16,311 nucleotides of DNA, from NCBI GenBank assembly GCA_017440445.1, contig JAFSHE010000098.1, positions 1 to 16,311 of the forward strand, in the 5' to 3' direction. This DNA is from Oscillospiraceae bacterium (GTDB taxonomy: Bacteria; Bacillota_A; Clostridia; Oscillospirales; Ruminococcaceae). The translations under genes and the position numbers were made by a program. Within the stretch, counting starts at the first letter, position 1, and every line of letters starts with the position of its first letter. Below, piece after piece: positions 1 through 6,756 of this stretch. The notes under the pieces were generated by a model that had not been told where the DNA came from, ran no database searches, and saw nothing but the letters and a program-made list of their open reading frames with translations.

Positions 1-29
1 AAGTGCTCTGCCAACTGAGCTAATGGCCC
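1..29 (-). tRNA. tRNA, 5' part only (identity unresolved, possibly Lys)
   Basis: The minus strand reads as the 5' end of a tRNA: a seven-base acceptor strand, T8-A9, then a D arm (GCTC, AGTTGGCA, GAGC). It is cut by the window edge before the anticodon, so the amino acid cannot be read. The D arm and the following ACTT resemble clostridial tRNA-Lys, but this is only a resemblance. It is the last visible gene of the tRNA operon. Confidence 0.8.
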
Positions 30-35
30 CTATCA

Positions 36-112
36 TGGCAGGGATAGCAGGACTCGAACCTACGAAATGCCAGAATCAAAATCTGGTGCCTTACCGACTT
101 GGCTATATCCCT
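36..112 (-). tRNA. tRNA-Gln (anticodon UUG)
   Basis: A full cloverleaf reads on the minus strand. The acceptor AGGGATA pairs with TATCCCT, the D arm is GCC/GGC, the anticodon stem CCAGA/TCTGG encloses loop TTTTGAT with anticodon TTG, and the T arm GTAGG/CCTGC encloses TTCGAGT. The discriminator is G and the CCA end is encoded. Confidence 0.95.
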
Positions 113-120
113 AAATAAAA

Positions 121-198
121 TGGGGTGGGTAGTGGGAATCGAACCCACGATCTTCGGGACCACAATCCGACTCTTTAACCAACTAAGCCATACCCACC
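121..198 (-). tRNA. tRNA-His (anticodon GUG)
   Basis: The minus strand gives acceptor GTGGGTA/TACCCAC, with the extra G-1 typical of tRNA-His facing discriminator C73, and an encoded CCA. Anticodon loop TTGTGGT gives GTG. The T arm GTGGG/CCCAC is perfect. Two positions are unusual: the D stem has a G10-A25 mismatch and the top of the anticodon stem has an A31-C39 mismatch. The rest of the fold is intact, so it is probably functional. Confidence 0.92.
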
Positions 199-203
199 AT
201 GTA

Positions 204-280
<77 letters not shown>

Positions 281-306
281 ATAGCCTATACAGCGCATAA
301 GCGCAT

Positions 307-380
307 TGGAGCGGGTGATGGGAATCGAACCCACGCGACCAGCTTGGAAGGCTGGGATTCTACCATTGAACTACACCCGC
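307..380 (-). tRNA. tRNA-Gly (anticodon UCC)
   Basis: The minus strand folds with acceptor GCGGGTG/CACCCGC, anticodon stem CCAGC/GCTGG around CTTCCAA (anticodon TCC), and a GTGGG/CCCAT T arm. CCA is encoded. This is the first gene of the operon, about 30 bases downstream of the promoter's -10 box. Confidence 0.95.
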
Positions 381-409
381 AAATAGGCATTTTTTCATAA
401 CGCTTAATT

Positions 410-438
410 ATTATAACACTATCGCCCCGTTTTGTCAA
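410..438 (-). promoter_or_regulatory. Consensus sigma-A promoter of the tRNA operon
   Basis: On the minus strand TTGACA (433-438) and TATAAT (410-415) are separated by exactly 17 bases, a perfect match to the vegetative consensus, as expected for a stable-RNA operon. The -35 lies inside a small inverted repeat (CCCC ... GGGG, 425-442). No convincing terminator for the upstream phosphopantetheinyl transferase gene is visible, so some read-through into the tRNA operon is possible. Confidence 0.9.
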
Positions 439-503
439 GGGGTTTTTGAAAATATTTTTCCAAACCAACCTTTCTGACAGGCTTTTCTGACGAAAACAGG
501 ACC

Positions 504-1154
504 TCAGACGGAAATGGCCTCTCCCCATCTGCCAAGCAGCGCCTCCTGTGAAACATCCACAAGCTGCATGTCCACGTCAGCTTTCGTACTGCATACAGTT
601 ACCGCAAAGCCCTCTGTCACCGCCGACGCAAAGCCGTACTTCCCTCTCAGTGCCACCGTATCCACGCTCCTGAGCGGCGTGGAAAGCCCTGTCCCCAGCA
701 GCTTGATATATGCCTCCTTAGCCGTCCACGCACGGAAAAAACACCCGTCAGGGTCGTCAGAGCTTAGTATCAGCTCCCGCTCCGAGGCGGTGAAGAAATT
801 CATCGCAGGCTTACGCTCCCTGTGCGAGATACGCTGTATATCCAGTCCCACAGGAGCATCGTCCCGCACAAAGGCTATCCATCCGTCGGAATGTGAAACG
901 GAAAAATGAACATCCTCCCGTCCCGAAAGAAACGGCTTGCCGTGTTCTCTCCTGCCAAGACGCAGCTCATGCGGCAGAAGTCCTACTGTATCAGCAAGCT
1001 CAGCACGTATAAAAAGCTCCGTCATCAGCGAGGTGATCCTGTATTCCTCATTAAGGCTGCTTTGTATATTACGACGGCGCTCCTCCGATACAAACGGGAG
1101 AAACCGCACTATATCCTCATAACAGACGTGGGTCTTTAGTATCTTTACAGTCAT
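504..1154 (-). CDS. 4'-phosphopantetheinyl transferase, Sfp type
   Basis: The 216-residue product fits the Sfp/Gsp superfamily (usually 200-240), which transfers the phosphopantetheine arm of coenzyme A to a serine of carrier proteins in fatty acid, polyketide or nonribosomal peptide synthesis. Visible motifs in order: a GRREHGKPFL segment near residues 67-76, FSVSHSD near 84-90, the metal-binding VGLDIQ near 102-107 (D105), and WTAKEAYIK near 143-151 with the conserved glutamate and lysines. The usual DIE reads DIQ here. I chose the ATG at 1154 over an ATG 26 codons upstream because GGGAGAG stands just before it and the extra residues match nothing in the family. No synthase is visible nearby, so it may serve the housekeeping acyl carrier protein or an unlinked pathway. 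Confidence 0.9.
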   Translation of the reverse strand: MTVKILKTHVCYEDIVRFLPFVSEERRRNIQSSLNEEYRITSLMTELFIRAELADTVGLLPHELRLGRREHGKPFLSGREDVHFSVSHSDGWIAFVRDDAPVGLDIQRISHRERKPAMNFFTASERELILSSDDPDGCFFRAWTAKEAYIKLLGTGLSTPLRSVDTVALRGKYGFASAVTEGFAVTVCSTKADVDMQLVDVSQEALLGRWGEAISV

Positions 1155-1194
1155 AAATTCTCTCCCGAGATCAGAAAAAAGGGAAATGGGACAA

Positions 1195-1240
1195 GCCTCC
1201 CCGTAGTAAAGAAGTGATCGGGAGGCCTGCATATATTATA
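1195..1240 (-). promoter_or_regulatory. Possible promoter and leader hairpin of the phosphopantetheinyl transferase gene
   Basis: On the minus strand a TATAAT (1235-1240) precedes a hairpin whose arms are 1195-1203 and 1219-1226 (GCCTCCC(C)G against CGGGAGGC, 15-base loop), followed by a short T run near 1175-1180. No good -35 stands 17 bases upstream. The hairpin could end the upstream regulator transcript or be an early attenuating structure in the transferase mRNA. The call is weak. Confidence 0.35.
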
Positions 1241-1283
1241 ACAACCAAACCTACCATATCCCCAGTGGATACGGCTTTAATTG

Positions 1284-1988
1284 TTATAAGCTCTTATCAG
1301 TGGCGGAAATATCGCTTTTAAGCCGATAGAATTTGCTGGGTCTGTGTGCGTCGCCCGAGGTCATGCGCTCGGTCTCCTCTATCAAATCAGCGATCTTTCT
1401 GCGGAAATTTGCCTTGTGTACAGGTCTGCCGAGTATCAGCTCGTACACACGCTGGAGCGCAGGGAGTGTAAACTCCTTCGGCAGCAGCTCAAAGGCTATG
1501 GTGGAATACTCCACCTTGTTTCGTATACGCTCTCTGCCGTATTCTATCATCTTCCTGTGGTCGAAGGCGATCGCCTTGTCGGAGGAAAGCAGCTCGTCCA
1601 CGTCGTACAGCGCCGCAGAAGCGGTTCTTTTTCCCGCCTTAAGGTTCAGCTTTCTGTGATCGGTAAGCGAGAGATAGGACACAGAGATTATCCTCATTCG
1701 TGGGTCACGTTCCACCTCTCCCCAGGTGTAGAGCTGCTCGAAATAGATGTCCGTCAGCCCCGCCTCCTCTGCTGCGCCACGCTTTGCGGCATGGTCTAGC
1801 GTTTCGTCTATACCGACGAAAACACCGGGCAGCGAAAGCATATCCTTATAGGGATGCTCGCTTCGCTCTATCAGCACGACCTTCAGCCTGTCCTCGTGTA
1901 CAGTGAACACAAGCAGGTCCACCGCCACCGACGGACGATCAAACTCGTTTTTGTCGTAGGAGCGCAGATATTCTTTTTCAGTAGTCAT
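1284..1988 (-). CDS. NrtR-like transcriptional regulator (Nudix-type sensor domain plus winged helix)
   Basis: The 234-residue product has the two-part layout of the NrtR family: an N-terminal Nudix-like domain (about 18-140) and a C-terminal winged helix (about 160-225, LLPKEFTLPALQRVYELILG, then a basic NFRRK, then a RPSKFYRL strand). NrtR proteins bind ADP-ribose or related nucleotides and repress NAD metabolism genes, and relatives control sugar use. The Nudix box is degenerate: the leading glycine is valine (V56) and the glutamate after R70 is glycine (G71), although E62, E74 and E75 remain. This favours ligand sensing over hydrolysis. The target genes are unknown. The two operator-like sites on its own promoter suggest autoregulation. 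The phosphopantetheinyl transferase gene lies 129 bases downstream on the same strand. Confidence 0.82.
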   Translation of the reverse strand: MTTEKEYLRSYDKNEFDRPSVAVDLLVFTVHEDRLKVVLIERSEHPYKDMLSLPGVFVGIDETLDHAAKRGAAEEAGLTDIYFEQLYTWGEVERDPRMRIISVSYLSLTDHRKLNLKAGKRTASAALYDVDELLSSDKAIAFDHRKMIEYGRERIRNKVEYSTIAFELLPKEFTLPALQRVYELILGRPVHKANFRRKIADLIEETERMTSGDAHRPSKFYRLKSDISATDKSL

Positions 1989-2016
1989 TAGTGGTTATAT
2001 CCTTTCGCGCGCAAGG

Positions 2017-2076
2017 TTAGTATCATTTTGTGACTTTCTGTAACTATATGATAGTACAAAAATGATACTAAGTCAA
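2017..2076 (-). promoter_or_regulatory. Promoter of the NrtR-like gene with two matching 21-bp operator-like sites
   Basis: On the minus strand TTGACT (2071-2076) and TATCAT (2048-2053) are 17 bases apart. A 21-bp site at 2051-2071 (minus strand begins TTAGTATCATTTTTG) fills the spacer. A second, facing site at 2017-2037 (plus strand begins TTAGTATCATTTTGTG) lies just after the expected start of transcription. The two share 16 of 21 bases in opposite orientation. Each is an imperfect palindrome in itself (AGTA/TACT in one, AGT/ACT in the other). The centres are 34 bp apart, about three helical turns. This suits repression by the dimeric product of the gene. Confidence 0.72.
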
Positions 2077-2197
2077 GAGGTTTATCGGATTTTCGGCATA
2101 ACGCACAATAAATTCTTTTTTACGACCTTAAAAAGGAAAATTTTTTGTTATAAATATACAAATCAAACTGTGCTGCAATATCGATGTTCTTTTTCTC

Positions 2198-2226
2198 TTG
2201 CATGTAGGACTTCCGTATGGTATACT
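2198..2226 (+). promoter_or_regulatory. Promoter of the Gfo/Idh/MocA oxidoreductase gene
   Basis: TTGCAT (2198-2203) and TATACT (2221-2226) are 17 bases apart, and AAAGGAT (2244-2250) precedes the ATG at 2260. It runs divergently from the NrtR-like promoter, about 120 bases away, and carries no copy of the 21-bp site. The AT-rich stretch between the two promoters (2077-2197) shows nothing else I can support. Confidence 0.7.
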
Positions 2227-2259
2227 GTAATTAATTAACAGCGAAAGGATGATGCTTTT

Positions 2260-3225
2260 ATGAAGATAGGCATACTCGGAGCGGGAAACATCGCCCGCAC
2301 GATGGCACGCACCGTAAACGGAATGGATACCGCAGAACTTGCAGCGATCGGCTCCCGTGATATCGCAAAGGCGCAGGCATTTGCCGAGGAGTTCTCCATC
2401 CCCGTGGCTTATGGCAGCTACGAGGAGCTTGCACGTGACAGCTCCCTTGACCTTATCTATGTAGCCACACCGCACTCACGGCATTTCGAGGACATCATGC
2501 TGTGCCTTGAAAACGGCAGAAACGTACTGTGCGAAAAGCCATTCACAGCCAATGCAAAGCAGGCGGAGAAAGCGATAGCCCTCGCAGAGGAAAAGGGTCT
2601 GTACATCGGAGAGGCGATATGGACAAGATATCTCCCCATGCGCTTTACACTGGACGAGATACTGAAAAGCGGCGTCATCGGAGAGGTCACCTCGCTCACC
2701 GCAAACCTCGGCTATGCTATATCCCATGTGGAGCGCCTGATAAAGCCCGAGCTTGCAGGCGGCGCACTGCTTGACCTCGGAGTATATGCGATAAACTTCG
2801 CACTGATGGTATTCGGCACGGATATCGAAAGGATAGCCTCCTCCTGCGTGAAGAATGAATACGGTGTGGATATCCACAACAGCATAATAATGGATTTCGC
2901 AGGCGGCAGGACTGCCCTGCTTCACAGCAATGCAAATTCCAACACAGACCGTCGTGGAATGATATACGGCAGCCTCGGCAGGATAGAGTATGAAAACACC
3001 AACAACTGCGAGGGAATAACCGTCACCCTCAATGACGGCACCGTAAAGCGCTATGAAACTCCACCCCAGATAACGGGCTTTGAATACGAAGCGCAGGCGG
3101 CGCTTGACGCTATATCACGCAAGGAGACGGAATGTCCTCAGATGCCGCACAGCGAGATACTGAGAGTGATGCGGATAATGGACGACCTTCGTGCAGAATG
3201 GGGCATACGCTATCCCTTTGAATAA
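2260..3225 (+). CDS. Gfo/Idh/MocA family NAD(P)-dependent oxidoreductase
   Basis: The 321-residue product has the family's two domains. An N-terminal Rossmann fold opens with GAGNIA (7-12), the dinucleotide-binding turn, and ends with CEKPF (91-95), where the lysine of EKP is the usual catalytic residue. The C-terminal alpha/beta domain holds LLDLGVYAINF (170-180), matching the DxGxY motif that positions substrate. Members oxidise or reduce sugars, inositols or dihydrodiols. This sequence resembles the dihydrodiol dehydrogenase-like branch, and the substrate cannot be read from it. There is no signal peptide, so it is cytoplasmic. It is a single-gene unit with its own promoter and terminator. 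The length is normal and the start is supported by AAAGGAT ten bases upstream. Confidence 0.9.
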   Translation: MKIGILGAGNIARTMARTVNGMDTAELAAIGSRDIAKAQAFAEEFSIPVAYGSYEELARDSSLDLIYVATPHSRHFEDIMLCLENGRNVLCEKPFTANAKQAEKAIALAEEKGLYIGEAIWTRYLPMRFTLDEILKSGVIGEVTSLTANLGYAISHVERLIKPELAGGALLDLGVYAINFALMVFGTDIERIASSCVKNEYGVDIHNSIIMDFAGGRTALLHSNANSNTDRRGMIYGSLGRIEYENTNNCEGITVTLNDGTVKRYETPPQITGFEYEAQAALDAISRKETECPQMPHSEILRVMRIMDDLRAEWGIRYPFE

Positions 3226-3242
3226 TATCACGCACATATAGT

Positions 3243-3271
3243 AATCCCCCGTTTCTACGAAACGGGGGATT
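3243..3271. terminator. Strong hairpin terminator shared by convergent transcripts
   Basis: A perfect 13-bp stem (AATCCCCCGTTTC with its complement) around a three-base loop follows the oxidoreductase gene. It also lies just past the end of the minus-strand cysteine-rich peptide gene. T-rich sequence is short on both sides, but the stem is very stable, so it probably ends transcription in both directions. Confidence 0.8.
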
Positions 3272-3292
3272 TGCCGTTATAGCTTTATGTCA

Positions 3293-3364
3293 TTAGCAGC
3301 AGAGGCTGCGGAGCCACTCGCAAAGGGCGCTGAAGTCACAGCAAAATGTAAAGAAATTGCACAT
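3293..3364 (-). CDS. Cysteine-rich 23-residue peptide, unknown function
   Basis: A short reading frame starts at ATG 3364 and ends at TAA 3293. The peptide begins MCNFFTFCCDFSALC, continues EWLRS and ends LCC. It holds six cysteines (positions 2, 8, 9, 15, 22, 23) and is otherwise mostly hydrophobic (F, L, W). It has a textbook AAAGGAGG ribosome binding site (3374-3381) nine bases before the ATG, a near-consensus promoter 60 bases upstream, and the hairpin terminator 22 bases after the stop. It therefore forms a complete one-gene unit between the convergent oxidoreductase and putP genes. There is no signal peptide, maturation enzyme or exporter nearby. It could be a membrane-active or metal-binding micropeptide. 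A cysteine-sensing leader peptide is unlikely because no gene follows it. I do not recognise it. Confidence 0.6.
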   Translation of the reverse strand: MCNFFTFCCDFSALCEWLRSLCC

Positions 3365-3422
3365 TATGTTGAACCTCCTTTATTATTTCCCTCAGGTGAC
3401 CGGTCCCCCTCGGGATGCTTTA

Positions 3423-3451
3423 ATTATACCATGATACGGGGTAGCTTTCAA
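3423..3451 (-). promoter_or_regulatory. Promoter of the cysteine-rich peptide gene
   Basis: On the minus strand TTGAAA (3446-3451) and TATAAT (3423-3428) are exactly 17 bases apart. It lies after the putP terminator, so it starts a new transcript with a leader of about 50 bases before the ATG at 3364. Confidence 0.78.
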
Positions 3452-3498
3452 TGCAAAATATATGGAAACACAGTGGATATCTTCCGCCCTGCATCAGC

Positions 3499-3530
3499 AA
3501 AAAACCGCCCCGCATTATCTGCGGAGCGGT
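3499..3530 (-). terminator. Rho-independent terminator of putP
   Basis: On the minus strand an 11-bp stem (ACCGCTCCGCA against TGCGGGGCGGT, one wobble pair) with a five-base loop is followed by six T, about 20 bases after the putP stop codon. Confidence 0.9.
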
Positions 3531-3551
3531 GAGATGTAATTATATCAGGAT

Positions 3552-5108
3552 TTATGCCTTCTCAAGCATGGACTCTACCTTGTCGATGTCGGTAGCGTCT
3601 GCCTTCCTGAACAGCGCCTCTACCTTATCCTTATCCACCTTAGTGCAGAGGGATACACCGACAACCGCAACAAGTGCCAGTGCAAAGGCGGGAAGCAGAG
3701 AGTATACTCCAGTACCCGAAAGAACAGGAACGCTCTCCCAGATGATAACGGAAGCACCACCCACAGCAGCACCTGCAACAGCGCCCCAGATGGTCATTCT
3801 CTTCCAGAACAGGGACAGCAGCATAGCGGGACCGAATGCCGCACCAAGGCCTGCCCATGCGTAGGATACCAGTCCCATAACGGTACTGTTGGGGTCCATA
3901 GCAAGGAAGTATGCGATGACCGAGATACCGATAACCGCACCACGGCTTACCCACATCTGAGCCTTGTCGCTTGCGTCCTTCTTGAACAGCTTGAACATAT
4001 CGTTTGTAACAGCGGAGGCTGTAACCAGAAGCTGAGAGTCAGCGGTACTCATGATAGCCGCAAGGATAGCGGAGAGTATCACACCTGCAAGCAGCGCAGG
4101 AAGCAGTGTGGAGGACAGGAACATGAATATCTTCTCAGCGTCGCCCAGTGCACTGAACTTAGCAAGCAACTCTGCGTTAGCATCGTTGGGATAGTTGAGG
4201 TACATGTAGCCGATGATACCTACCAGTACAGCAGCAACCAGTGTAACAGCTACCCAGATAACAGCGATGATACGTGACTTCTTGATAAGGTCGCTGGACT
4301 TGATAGCCATAAATCTTACGAGGATGTGGGGCATACCGAAGTAGCCGAGACCCCATGCAAGACCCGAAAGGATGGTCTGCCATGCAAAGGAGCCGTCCTG
4401 ATTCTGGATGAAGCTTGTGTAGTACTCAACGATAAAGCCGTTTACATCAGCCACGGGGAACTCCACAGCAGAGAGGTTCGGCATGTTGCACAGTGCGACA
4501 AAGGGTACTACGATAAGTGCAAGGAACATCAGTATTCCCTGTATCATATCTGTCCAGCAAACAGCGAAGAAGCCGCCGAGGAAGGTATAGGATATGATGA
4601 TAAGCGCACCGATGGTAAGAGATACCATGTAATCTGTTCCAAAAACGAAGTTGAACAGCTTTGCGCCCGCACTGAATGCGGATGCGGTGTACAGCAGGAA
4701 GAACACGAAGATGATAACTGCGCACACAAGACGTACCACAGGGCTTTCTGTGAAGAAGCGCTTCTGGAAGTACTCGGGGATAGTGATAGCGTCGCCCGCA
4801 GCGTAGGACATCTTACGAAGTCTTGCTGCAACAAGCTTCCAGTTGAGGTATGTACCGAAAAACAGACCGATAGCTATCCAGCTTTCAGTAAGGCCGCTTA
4901 CTAAGATAGCTCCGGGCAGACCCATCAGCAGCCAGCCGCTCATGTCAGACGCCTGCGCAGAGATAGCTGTGGTCCAGGGACCCAGTGAACGTCCGCCGAG
5001 GAAGTAATCGGACATGCTCCTGGATTTCTTGTAGGAATAGATGCCTATCGCAAGCAGCATCAGTGCATAAACGACAAACACCACGATGGTAAGGAAATTG
5101 GTTTCCAT
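3552..5108 (-). CDS. putP: Sodium/proline symporter PutP
   Basis: The 518-residue membrane protein belongs to the sodium:solute symporter family (SSS) and imports proline with Na+. Length and layout match PutP (about 500 residues, 13 membrane helices). Diagnostic segments include SDYFLGGRSLGPWTTAISAQ and DMSGWLLMGLPGA in the first helices, then WGLGYFGMPHILVRFMAIK in the middle, and ILSAILAAIMSTADSQLL, the helix 8-9 region that carries sodium-site serines in the family. I chose the ATG at 5108, not an upstream one, because AAAAGGAG stands seven bases before it and the family starts with this hydrophobic helix. It is a single gene between its own promoter and terminator, divergent from azlC. 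Confidence 0.93.
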   Translation of the reverse strand: METNFLTIVVFVVYALMLLAIGIYSYKKSRSMSDYFLGGRSLGPWTTAISAQASDMSGWLLMGLPGAILVSGLTESWIAIGLFFGTYLNWKLVAARLRKMSYAAGDAITIPEYFQKRFFTESPVVRLVCAVIIFVFFLLYTASAFSAGAKLFNFVFGTDYMVSLTIGALIIISYTFLGGFFAVCWTDMIQGILMFLALIVVPFVALCNMPNLSAVEFPVADVNGFIVEYYTSFIQNQDGSFAWQTILSGLAWGLGYFGMPHILVRFMAIKSSDLIKKSRIIAVIWVAVTLVAAVLVGIIGYMYLNYPNDANAELLAKFSALGDAEKIFMFLSSTLLPALLAGVILSAILAAIMSTADSQLLVTASAVTNDMFKLFKKDASDKAQMWVSRGAVIGISVIAYFLAMDPNSTVMGLVSYAWAGLGAAFGPAMLLSLFWKRMTIWGAVAGAAVGGASVIIWESVPVLSGTGVYSLLPAFALALVAVVGVSLCTKVDKDKVEALFRKADATDIDKVESMLEKA

Positions 5109-5167
5109 GTGATTTCTCCTTTTCGTCCGCCTTGCGGCAGATTTTTTTTCAGCAAAAGCTATTTTAT

Positions 5168-5197
5168 ATTGTAACATAAATTGGTATATGATTTCAA
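5168..5197 (-). promoter_or_regulatory. Promoter of putP
   Basis: On the minus strand TTGAAA (5192-5197) and TACAAT (5168-5173) are 18 bases apart. The leader to the ATG at 5108 contains a short CCGC/GCGG hairpin next to an A8 run, whose role is unclear. Confidence 0.7.
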
Positions 5198-5224
5198 GGG
5201 TTTGTGTAAAATTTGTGAATATTA

Positions 5225-5253
5225 TTGAAAATTCGCAGGAAATATGCTACAAT
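5225..5253 (+). promoter_or_regulatory. Promoter of azlCD
   Basis: TTGAAA (5225-5230) and TACAAT (5248-5253) are 17 bases apart. It is divergent from the putP promoter, with the two -35 boxes only 27 bases apart, so a shared regulator could touch both. I see no clear palindrome between them. Confidence 0.7.
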
Positions 5254-5339
5254 ATATACGTTCGTATTCGTGTTTTTTATCGGACAAAGCGGCGGAAAAC
5301 ACAACTTCCGCAATATATCATCGGAAATAAGGGATAGCA

Positions 5340-6077
5340 ATGTCAGAAAACACCTCCACGGGAGGACTTACATACAGACGCGGTGTGCGGGATGGTCTGC
5401 CCATCGCACTGGGATACCTGTCGGTATCCTTTACCTTCGGAATAACCGCAGTGGGAATGGGAATCCCCCCTCTCGCTGCGATACTGATATCAATGACCAA
5501 CCTGACCTCTGCGGGACAGGTTGCGGGAATAGGCATAATCGCCGCAGGCGGCGGCTACATCGAGATGGCGCTGGCACAGCTTATCATCAACATGCGCTAT
5601 GCGCTGATGAGCCTTTCCCTGTCGCAGAAGCTTGACAGAAAATACAATCTGTTTCACAGGATAGTAAGTGCATTCGGCATAACGGACGAGATATTCGCAG
5701 TGGCGTCGGGTCAGAAGTCCGATGTCCCGCCACGCTACATGTACGGGCTGATAACACTTCCCTACATCTTCTGGGCGGCAGGCACTGCGGGCGGCGCACT
5801 TCTCGGCGAGGTGCTGCCCGAAAGCATCAAGGCGGCGCTCGGTATTGCGATATACGGAATGTTCATCGCCATCGTTATTCCGCCCGCAAAAAAAAGCGGC
5901 GGAGTTCTTCGTGTTGCGATACTCGCCGCGATACTCAGCTGCGTGATATATTACGTCCCGCTTTTCGACGGGATATCCTCGGGCATTTCGGTAATAATCT
6001 GTACCATACTCGCTGCCGCATTCGGTGCGAAATTCTTCCCGCAGGATATCGGAGAGGAGGCTGCTTCGGATGATTGA
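5340..6077 (+). CDS. azlC: Branched-chain amino acid exporter, large subunit (AzlC family)
   Basis: The 245-residue membrane protein has the AzlC-type opening (RRGVRDGLPIALGYLSVSFTFGI) and the conserved stretch LTSAGQVAGIGIIAAGG near residues 58-74, then NMRYALMSLSLSQKL near 85-99. AzlC forms the large subunit of a two-part exporter of branched-chain or other hydrophobic amino acids (LIV-E family, as in BrnFE of Corynebacterium). AAGGGA stands eight bases before the ATG. The stop overlaps the start of azlD by eight bases, so the subunits are translationally coupled. Substrate preference is inferred from the family. The divergent putP suggests a local amino acid transport cluster. Confidence 0.88.
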   Translation: MSENTSTGGLTYRRGVRDGLPIALGYLSVSFTFGITAVGMGIPPLAAILISMTNLTSAGQVAGIGIIAAGGGYIEMALAQLIINMRYALMSLSLSQKLDRKYNLFHRIVSAFGITDEIFAVASGQKSDVPPRYMYGLITLPYIFWAAGTAGGALLGEVLPESIKAALGIAIYGMFIAIVIPPAKKSGGVLRVAILAAILSCVIYYVPLFDGISSGISVIICTILAAAFGAKFFPQDIGEEAASDD

Positions 6078-6411
6078 CACCTCCTATCTTATCATAAGCA
6101 TCGCCGTTATGGCACTGGTGACGTATCTTATCAGGATGCTGCCGCTGGCGGCTTTCCGTAAGAAGATAAAGTCCAAATTCGTGATGAATTTCCTGTTCTA
6201 TGTACCCTTTGCGGTGCTGAGCGCCATGACCATTCCTGCAGTATTCACAAGCTGCGGCACGGATACCTCTGCGCTTATCGCCGCCATAGTGGGATTTGTT
6301 GTGGCGGTCGTGCTGGCTTTCTTCGAGAGAGGTCTGCTGACCGTTGCGGTAAGCGCCTGCGCCGCCGCTTTCGTTGCGGATCTTATCGCAGGTCTGTGCG
6401 GGATGTCGTGA
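6070..6411 (+). CDS. azlD: Branched-chain amino acid exporter, small subunit (AzlD family)
   Basis: The 113-residue product has three to four membrane helices and the AzlD opening (YLIISIAVMALVTYLIRMLP), with family-typical VPFAVLSAM near residue 52. I chose the ATG at 6070 over one 15 codons upstream because GGAGAGGAGG lies before it inside azlC and because family members start this way. It overlaps the azlC stop by eight bases. Its own stop is only three bases from the stop of the convergent DUF6809-like gene, with no terminator between. Confidence 0.88.
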   Translation: MIDTSYLIISIAVMALVTYLIRMLPLAAFRKKIKSKFVMNFLFYVPFAVLSAMTIPAVFTSCGTDTSALIAAIVGFVVAVVLAFFERGLLTVAVSACAAAFVADLIAGLCGMS

Positions 6412-6414
6412 CGC

Positions 6415-6678
6415 TCACTGAAAGGCCTCCGCAGCTATCCTCACCCCGAGGCAGAAGCCCTCGATAAACGAGGCACGCTCCTGCTCGCAGGACATGCTTT
6501 CCGTTACTTCGCACAGCTTTTCAAGGAGCTGCAGGCGCTGCCCGTCAAGCCCCGCCCTGAGGGCTTCGACCAGCCGCTCACGCTCGCTTGCAAGAAGTGC
6601 GTACTCAGCGGTGTTGCAGTATATTCTTGCGCCCGGCTCGAGGTTTCCGTTATACAGCGCTGTGATGGTGTCGTACAT
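6415..6678 (-). CDS. DUF6809-like small protein
   Basis: The 87-residue acidic helical protein has the pattern I associate with the clostridial DUF6809 family: an N-terminal LYNGNLEP motif (residues 7-14), a central leucine-rich helix pair, and a C-terminal SFIEGFCLGVRIAAEAF helix. No function is known to me; such proteins often lie in accessory or phage-like regions. I chose the ATG at 6678 over one eight codons upstream because AAAGGAG stands before it and LYNGNL sits near the N terminus in relatives. It has a perfect consensus promoter with a palindrome in the spacer, divergent from a mini-HTH regulator, so that regulator may repress it. Confidence 0.75.
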   Translation of the reverse strand: MYDTITALYNGNLEPGARIYCNTAEYALLASERERLVEALRAGLDGQRLQLLEKLCEVTESMSCEQERASFIEGFCLGVRIAAEAFQ

Positions 6679-6756
6679 GGGGTTCTCCTTTGCTGTCGTC
6701 ATGCAAAGCAGACGACGGTGTTATATTTGTGAATTGATTTTTTGTTTCACGAGTCA

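Noticed and set aside
454..500. Tandem TTCTGAC repeats after the phosphopantetheinyl transferase gene as a terminator.
   Set aside because: They do not form a stable stem followed by a T run on either strand.
3293..3364. Cysteine attenuator leader peptide.
   Set aside because: The following terminator hairpin has no same-strand biosynthetic gene behind it; the next gene is the convergent oxidoreductase.
3357..3386. Plus-strand promoter-like TTGCAC and TATTAT, 18 bases apart, opposite the cysteine-rich peptide leader, hinting at a toxin-antisense RNA pair.
   Set aside because: Both boxes are weak, and the transcript would start past most of the peptide gene, covering only part of its leader. 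The evidence is too thin for a type I toxin-antitoxin call.
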